From an uncultured Bacteroidales bacterium (GTDB lineage Bacteria > Bacteroidota > Bacteroidia > Bacteroidales > Bacteroidaceae): a DNA stretch of 19,451 nucleotides. Both the position numbers and the translations under genes were made by a program. Positions 14,424-19,451 of the stretch are shown in pieces. Where the stretch lies: NCBI GenBank assembly GCA_937901185.1, contig CALCHR010000149.1:1-19451 (forward strand), given 5' to 3'. Under the pieces are notes generated by a model, which saw only the letters and a program-made list of their open reading frames with translations, did no database searches and was not told the DNA's origin. How positions within the stretch are numbered: the first letter of the stretch is position 1; each line of letters opens with the position of its first letter.

Positions 14424-16316
14424 CTATTCAAGGTAGGTGTATCCGTAGAGACCGGAGCGGTAGTTGGAGATAAACTCCTTGCCTTCCTCGATGGTAATCT
14501 TTTCTTCTTTCACAGCCTTGCTCACCCAGGTTTCAAGGCGGCGCACCAGGCGTTTGGGGTCGTATTGCACATAGTCCAACACGTCGGCCACCGTTTCGCC
14601 GTCGATGGTTTTTTCTATCACATAGTCGTCGCCCTCCACAGCGATGTGCACAGCGTTGGTATCGCCAAAGAGGTTGTGCATGTTGCCCAGAATTTCCTGG
14701 TAAGCCCCCACGAGGAACACGGCAATATAGTAGTGCTCGCCATGCTGGATGGGGTGGAGCGGCAAGTAGCTGGTCTGCTGGTTGTAGTTGACGTAGGCTG
14801 TAATCTTACCATCCGAGTCGCAGGTGATGTCTTGCAGTGTGGCCGAGCGAGTCGGCTTTTCGTTGAGACGAGCGATGGGCATGATGGGGAAGAGCTGGTC
14901 GATGCCCCAGGAGTCGGGTAGCGACTGGAAGAGCGAGAAGTTGCAGAAGTACTTATCGGCCATCATCTTGTCGAGCTTGCGCAGTTCGTCGGGCACGTGT
15001 TTCTGGTGATGCACCATCTCAGAGATGTCGTGTGTGATGCTCCAGTAGAGGCTCTCTATCTGAGCACGGGTTTTGAGGTCGATGATGCCGTGGCGGAAGA
15101 GGTCGAGGGCTTCGTCGCGGATGTCCTCGGCGTCGTGCCAGTCTTCCAGCATGGAGCGCTGTGAAATCTTGTCCCAAATCTCGGTGAGGTCGTGCACGAG
15201 CTGGTGGTCGTTCTCAGAAGGCTGGAAGTCCTCGGGCATGTGGGGCATGCTGACGCTTTCTATGACGTCGAGTATCAAGACAGCGTGGTGGGCTGTCAGC
15301 GAGCGTCCGCCCTCAGTGATGAGGTTGGGATGGGGGATGCCGTTCTTGTTAGAAGCATCTACGAAGGTGTAGACGCAGTCGTTCACGTATTCCTGGATAG
15401 AATAGTTCACCGAACTCTCAGAGTTGCTGGAGCGTGTGCCGTCGTAGTCCACGCCGAGACCACCGCCGCAGTCTACGAACTCAATATTGAAACCCATGCG
15501 GTGGAGCTGCACGTAAAACTGAGCAGCCTCGCGCAGCGCGGTGCTGATGCGGCGTATCTTGGTAATCTGCGAACCGATGTGGAAGTGGATGAGCTTCAAG
15601 CAGTCGTGCATGCCCATCTCGTCGAGCTGATGCAGGGCTTGGAGCAACTCGCTGGAGTTGAGTCCGAACTTAGAAGCGTCGCCGCCGCTCTCTTGCCATT
15701 TTCCTGTACCCGAAGAGGCGAGCTTGATGCGAATGCCCAGATTGGGGCGCACGCCGAGTTTTTCAGCCGTGCGGCCTATAATGCTCAGCTCGGCCATCTT
15801 CTCGATGACGAGGAACACGCGCTTGCCCATCTTCTGAGCCAGCAGGGCCATTTCTATAAAGTTTTGGTCCTTGTGGCCGTTGCAGATAATGAGGCTGTCA
15901 GAGTCTGTGTTGGTTGCCAGCACAGCGTGGAGCTCGGGTTTAGAGCCGGCCTCAAGGCCCAGGTTGTGTTTTTTTCCGTGGCTGATAATCTCTTCCACCA
16001 CAGGACGCATCTGGTTTACCTTGATAGGGTATATGATAAAGTGTTCAGCCTGGAAGTTGTATTCCTTCTCAGCGCGGCTGAAACACTCGGCTGTCTTTTC
16101 AATGCGGTTGTCCAATATGTCAGGGAAACGAAGCAGCACGGGGGCTGTGATGTCACGCTCGGCTAAGTCGTCCACAACCTCTTTCAGGTCAATCTTTACT
16201 CCGTCCTTGCGAGGCGACACATAGGCGTGTCCTTTCTCGTTGATGCCGAAATAGTTAACACCCCATCCTTTGATGTTGTAGAGCTCTTCGGAATCTTCAA
16301 TTCTCCATTTTCTCAT
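14424..16316 (-). CDS. speA: Biosynthetic arginine decarboxylase
   Basis: SpeA converts arginine to agmatine, the first step of a polyamine route, using pyridoxal phosphate. The 630-residue length is standard for this fold-III PLP enzyme. Visible features are IYPIKVNQ with the PLP-binding K99, the GLEAGSKPEL strand, HFHIGSQI, DCGGGLGVDYDGT (phosphate-binding glycine loop), the LITEGGRSLTAHHAV segment with an active-site Glu, and near the C-terminus ITCDSDGKI with the conserved catalytic Cys and Asp. It starts 42 bp after aroK on the same strand and ends at a strong terminator. The topA-aroK-speA order is, as I recall, conserved in Bacteroidales. Confidence 0.97.
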   Translation of the reverse strand: MRKWRIEDSEELYNIKGWGVNYFGINEKGHAYVSPRKDGVKIDLKEVVDDLAERDITAPVLLRFPDILDNRIEKTAECFSRAEKEYNFQAEHFIIYPIKVNQMRPVVEEIISHGKKHNLGLEAGSKPELHAVLATNTDSDSLIICNGHKDQNFIEMALLAQKMGKRVFLVIEKMAELSIIGRTAEKLGVRPNLGIRIKLASSGTGKWQESGGDASKFGLNSSELLQALHQLDEMGMHDCLKLIHFHIGSQITKIRRISTALREAAQFYVQLHRMGFNIEFVDCGGGLGVDYDGTRSSNSESSVNYSIQEYVNDCVYTFVDASNKNGIPHPNLITEGGRSLTAHHAVLILDVIESVSMPHMPEDFQPSENDHQLVHDLTEIWDKISQRSMLEDWHDAEDIRDEALDLFRHGIIDLKTRAQIESLYWSITHDISEMVHHQKHVPDELRKLDKMMADKYFCNFSLFQSLPDSWGIDQLFPIMPIARLNEKPTRSATLQDITCDSDGKITAYVNYNQQTSYLPLHPIQHGEHYYIAVFLVGAYQEILGNMHNLFGDTNAVHIAVEGDDYVIEKTIDGETVADVLDYVQYDPKRLVRRLETWVSKAVKEEKITIEEGKEFISNYRSGLYGYTYLE

Positions 16317-16358
16317 GGGCAGTTCGTCTTAGAATTTATAAAGTGTTTCGGTGATACA

Positions 16359-16940
16359 TTAAGGTCTTGGTGTAGCTTCGGAGGCGTTATCGGTTTCCTG
16401 CAACCCACCGGCTTGGATAATGTTGTTTACCACAAAGTCTATCTTGTCAAAATTGTCGAGCACATCAACATCTATGATGTGGTGGGCCTTCTCGTAGAAC
16501 GGCGCACGCATGGCCAGTTGCTCTTGGATAAAGGCTGCCAGTTCCTCCGGGCTTTTCCCTTTGAGCAGTGGGCGTTCTCCTTTGCTGATGGCCAAATGTT
16601 GGATGATGGTCTCGGGCGATGCTTTCAAGTAGTAAGTATCTGCCACGGAGTTCATGTAGTCCATGTTGTCGTAGAAGCAAGGTGTTCCTCCGCCACATGA
16701 GAGCACGGTGTTCTCAAACTCTGCTGCTTCGTTGAGCATGCGGCGCTCGATGTCGCGGAACCTTTCTTCGCCGTCTTCAGCAAAGATGACAGGCACCTTC
16801 TTGTGGAAGCGTTCTTCGATGTACCAATCCAGGTCGTAGAAAGTGCGGCCAATTTTTTTGGCTAAAGCCTTTCCTACGGTTGTTTTACCGGCGCACATAT
16901 AGCCGATAAGGATGATACATTTGCGAGAAGCTTGTTGCAT
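16359..16940 (-). CDS. aroK: Shikimate kinase
   Basis: AroK phosphorylates shikimate at the 3-hydroxyl with ATP in the pathway to chorismate and aromatic amino acids. The 193-residue protein has the Walker A loop G13-Y-M-C-A-G-K19-T-T, the DLD motif (D36, D38) that binds Mg2+ and shikimate, the FRDIERR arginines, the CGGGTPC glycine motif contacting shikimate, and a lid region KGERPLLKG. It is slightly longer than the usual 170-175 residues because of a C-terminal tail. It starts 18 bp after topA and is followed by speA after 42 bp, so the three genes are probably cotranscribed. Confidence 0.96.
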   Translation of the reverse strand: MQQASRKCIILIGYMCAGKTTVGKALAKKIGRTFYDLDWYIEERFHKKVPVIFAEDGEERFRDIERRMLNEAAEFENTVLSCGGGTPCFYDNMDYMNSVADTYYLKASPETIIQHLAISKGERPLLKGKSPEELAAFIQEQLAMRAPFYEKAHHIIDVDVLDNFDKIDFVVNNIIQAGGLQETDNASEATPRP

Positions 16941-16958
16941 GCGGTGTGAGAGGGTTGC

Positions 16959-19298
16959 TTATTTCGAGGACTTCTTGGCGCGGGCCATGCGGCGTGTTGT
17001 TTTGGGTGCGGCAATGGCGTCGTCCACTATCTTCTTACATTCTTCGAAGGAAAGCTCTGCGGCTTTTGCTGCCATGGCTTTGGGAATTTTGTAGTTGCTT
17101 CCCTTGTAAGCGATGTAAGGACCGTAGCGTCCGTTGCGCACTTCGAGTTCCGGATCTTCGTCGAAGGCTTTCAGGTGGCTCTTCTCCTCGGCATTGCGCT
17201 TGGTCACAATCAAGTCGATGGCACGTGGCAGTTCCAGCAGCATGGGGTCTTCTTCCTTGGGGATGGATATGAATTTTCCGTCGTGCTGTATGTAGGGGCC
17301 GAATCGGCCGATGTTTACGACGACGGGCTTTTGTTCGTAGTTGCCGAGCGTACGGGGGAGTTTGAAGAGTTCCAGTGCTTCCTCCAGCGTAATGGTCTCG
17401 ATGCTTTGGCCGGGACTGAGGGTGGCAAACTTAGGCTTCTCTTCTCCGCCGGCCATACCTTTTTGAATCATGGGGCCGTAGCGGCCAATTTTTACAGATA
17501 CGCGTTCGCCGCTGATGGGGTCTACTCCCAATTCGCGCTCGCCTACTTTGTATTCAGACTTCTCGCCGATGGTCTTTTCAATCTGTGGTTCAAAGTCATT
17601 GTAGAAGCTGCGGATGAGTTCGGTCCAGTTTTTCTTGCCTTCAGCCACTTCGTCAAACTCTTTCTCTACGTTGGCTGTAAAGTTGTAGTCCATGATGTCG
17701 GGGAAGTAGCTCAAGAGAAAATCGTTGACCACGATACCTGTGTCGGTGGGCAGCAGCTTTCCTTTCTCGGCGCCTACAATTTCTGTCTGAGTTGCTTCGC
17801 TCAGCGAGTTACCTGTGAGGGTGATGATAGAGTAGCTACGCTCGAAGCCTTCCTTGTCTCCTTTCTTGACATACTCGCGCTGCTGGATGGTGGAGATAGT
17901 GGGGGCGTAGGTAGAGGGGCGTCCGATGCCCAGTTCCTCAAGCTTGTGTACGAGCGAGGCTTCTGTATAGCGCAAAGGCTGTTGTGTGAAGCGTTGCTGG
18001 GCGGTGATTTCTGTGCGAGTGAGCGTTTCGCCTTCTTGCATAGTGGGGAGCAGGTTGCCTTCGCTCTCGTTTTCCTCTTCGGTATCTACGCTCTCGCGGT
18101 ACACTTTCAAGAATCCCTCGAACTTCAGGACTTCGCCGATGGCTACAAACTGTTCCTCCTTGCCGCTTACGTCTATGTTGACGGTGGTGCGTTCCACCTG
18201 TGCGTCGGCCATTTGGCAGGCGATGGTGCGCTTCCAGATGAGGTTGTACAGACGGCGTTCTTGCAGTGTGCCGCTGATTTCCTCGTTGCGCATATCCGTG
18301 GGGCGAATGGCTTCGTGAGCCTCTTGTGCGCCCTTGGTGCTGGTGTGGTATTTTCTGTATTGGTGGTATTGCTCGCCCATGTTTTCCTTGATGACAGCAG
18401 CGCAGCTGTTCAAGCAGAGGGCTGAGAGGTTCATAGAGTCGGTACGCATGTAGGTGATGAGACCGGCTTCGTAGAGCGCTTGAGCCACGCGCATGGTCAA
18501 GGCAACGGGGAAGCCCAGTTTGCGAGCAGCTTCTTGTTGCAGCGTAGAGGTGGTGAAAGGCGGAGCCGGAGTGCGGCGCGTGGGGCGTGTAGTGATGCTG
18601 GCGGTGGTAAATTGTGCTTCGCGGCAGCTGTTCAGGAAATCGCAGGCCTCTTCTTTGGTCTTGAAGCGGCTGTCTAGTTCGGCCTTCAGCGAGGTGCCGT
18701 TGGGCAAGGAGAACTGAGCAGTCACCTTGTAGGCGGCTTCGCTTTCAAACTGGGCAATCTCGCGCTCGCGTTCCACAATCAGTCTGACGGCGACACTTTG
18801 CACACGGCCGGCGGAGAGGCTGGGGCGAACCTTGCGCCAAAGGATGGGCGAAATTTTGAAGCCTACCAAGCGGTCGAGCACGCGGCGAGCCTGCTGGGCG
18901 TCTACCAGGTGGAGGTCTATGCTGCGTGGGTTTTCGATGGCAGCAAGAATGGCGGGCTTGGTAATCTCATGGAACACAATGCGCCGCGAGTTTTCCGGAT
19001 TCAGACCAAGCACCTCGGCCAAGTGCCAAGAAATGGCTTCTCCCTCGCGGTCTTCATCGGATGCCAACCACACGGCTTCGGCTTTCGCAGCATGCTCTTT
19101 CAGTTCCTTTACCACGTGTGCCTTGTTGGCAGGTATTTCGTATTGCGGTTCAAAGGAGTCAAGGTCTACACCAAAGTTCTTCTTCTTCAAATCGCGTATA
19201 TGACCAAAACTGGACAGGACCTTGTAGTCCTTTCCTAAAAACTTCTCGATGGTCTTGGCTTTAGCCGGAGACTCGACAATAACCAGGTTCTTTTGCAT
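16959..19298 (-). CDS. topA: DNA topoisomerase I
   Basis: This type IA topoisomerase relaxes negative supercoils by cutting and rejoining one strand. The 779-residue protein has the Toprim domain, with E9 in VIVESPAKAKTIEKFLG and D81-E-D83-R-E-G-E. The catalytic tyrosine is Y283 in GLITYMRTDS, and GRPSTYAPTIS follows later. The C-terminus has repeated YGPYI/YGPMI-type topoisomerase C-terminal units rather than the tetracysteine zinc fingers of the E. coli enzyme, and ends in a Lys/Arg-rich tail. The start is supported by AGAGG about 8 nt upstream and a TACTTTTG box beyond. It is the first gene of the operon. Confidence 0.98.
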   Translation of the reverse strand: MQKNLVIVESPAKAKTIEKFLGKDYKVLSSFGHIRDLKKKNFGVDLDSFEPQYEIPANKAHVVKELKEHAAKAEAVWLASDEDREGEAISWHLAEVLGLNPENSRRIVFHEITKPAILAAIENPRSIDLHLVDAQQARRVLDRLVGFKISPILWRKVRPSLSAGRVQSVAVRLIVEREREIAQFESEAAYKVTAQFSLPNGTSLKAELDSRFKTKEEACDFLNSCREAQFTTASITTRPTRRTPAPPFTTSTLQQEAARKLGFPVALTMRVAQALYEAGLITYMRTDSMNLSALCLNSCAAVIKENMGEQYHQYRKYHTSTKGAQEAHEAIRPTDMRNEEISGTLQERRLYNLIWKRTIACQMADAQVERTTVNIDVSGKEEQFVAIGEVLKFEGFLKVYRESVDTEEENESEGNLLPTMQEGETLTRTEITAQQRFTQQPLRYTEASLVHKLEELGIGRPSTYAPTISTIQQREYVKKGDKEGFERSYSIITLTGNSLSEATQTEIVGAEKGKLLPTDTGIVVNDFLLSYFPDIMDYNFTANVEKEFDEVAEGKKNWTELIRSFYNDFEPQIEKTIGEKSEYKVGERELGVDPISGERVSVKIGRYGPMIQKGMAGGEEKPKFATLSPGQSIETITLEEALELFKLPRTLGNYEQKPVVVNIGRFGPYIQHDGKFISIPKEEDPMLLELPRAIDLIVTKRNAEEKSHLKAFDEDPELEVRNGRYGPYIAYKGSNYKIPKAMAAKAAELSFEECKKIVDDAIAAPKTTRRMARAKKSSK

Positions 19299-19325
19299 AG
19301 TGCACCTCTATTTTTAATTCTGCGT

Positions 19326-19334
19326 GCAAAAGTA
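19326..19334 (-). promoter_or_regulatory. Candidate -7 element for topA
   Basis: Read on the minus strand, TACTTTTGC matches TAnnTTTG and lies about 30 bp upstream of the topA ATG. No clear TTG is seen 19-21 bp further upstream. The repeat copy at 19401-19451 lies roughly 70 bp upstream of this box. Confidence 0.6.
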
Positions 19335-19400
19335 TAAAAAAATAGTGGGCTGACACATTATATATAAGGAAAAAAATAAAGCCTACATCACCTCGTTTTT

Positions 19401-19451
19401 CTTAGTAGTTACTTACGCGTTCTTAGTAGTTACCGAATTTTTCCTAGTAGT
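19401..19451 (+). repeat. Dispersed 21-bp-period repeat, copy 3 (cut by window edge)
   Basis: CTTAGTAGTTAC occurs at 19401 and 19422, and CCTAGTAGT at 19443 runs into the window end; the units start exactly 21 bp apart. The order (two CTTAG units, then CCTAG) is the same as in copy 2. It lies upstream of topA, in the opposite orientation to that gene. Confidence 0.88.

Noticed and set aside
15192..16166. 324-codon open frame antisense to speA
   Set aside because: Shadow of a well-supported arginine decarboxylase with no promoter or ribosome site of its own.
17175..18425. 416-codon open frame antisense to topA
   Set aside because: The sense strand encodes a complete topoisomerase I; the antisense product looks compositionally biased and has no family features.

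Overview
The window comes from a member of the Bacteroidota, most likely order Bacteroidales and probably Prevotella-like. The evidence is the Bacteroidota-type promoter pattern (TTG, 19-20 bp, TAnnTTTG), weak Shine-Dalgarno signals, Bacteroidota-restricted families (a DUF4296 lipoprotein, a DksA-like protein with a reduced zinc finger, a large secreted HExxHxxGxxH protease), and the topA-aroK-speA order. Family-level placement is inference. There are 13 protein genes, no tRNA or rRNA genes, and no insertion sequence or prophage genes.

Left part, + strand (about 200-7935): a GC-rich HAD phosphatase and panB, then ileS and a DksA/TraR-like regulator, a structured intergenic RNA ending in a strong terminator, then lspA overlapping a DUF4296 lipoprotein and followed by a 67-residue conserved-looking protein. 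LspA, the lipoprotein signal peptidase, would process the lipoproteins encoded here.

Middle (7936-14120): about 540 bp of AT-rich noncoding DNA, then a well-formed promoter overlaid by two dyads, then a tight run of blaI-type repressor, M56 (BlaR1-like) membrane protease, lipoprotein and large secreted zinc metalloprotease, ending at a hairpin. The C-terminal periplasmic domain of the M56 protein resembles the lipoprotein encoded next to it. The unit therefore looks like a BlaR1/BlaI-style envelope sensing circuit with a secreted protease as its likely output rather than a beta-lactamase.

Right part, - strand (19298 to 14424): topA, aroK and speA in one apparent operon, closed by a strong terminator that faces the metalloprotease gene.

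An intergenic repeat with 12-bp units (CTTAGTAGTTAC or CCTAGTAGTTAC) on an exact 21-bp period occurs at both ends of the window and between the two convergent transcription units. The most notable coding feature is in IleRS: its class I HIGH signature reads G-I-H-H, the swapped form that I recall being tied to very strong mupirocin resistance in type 2 IleRS.
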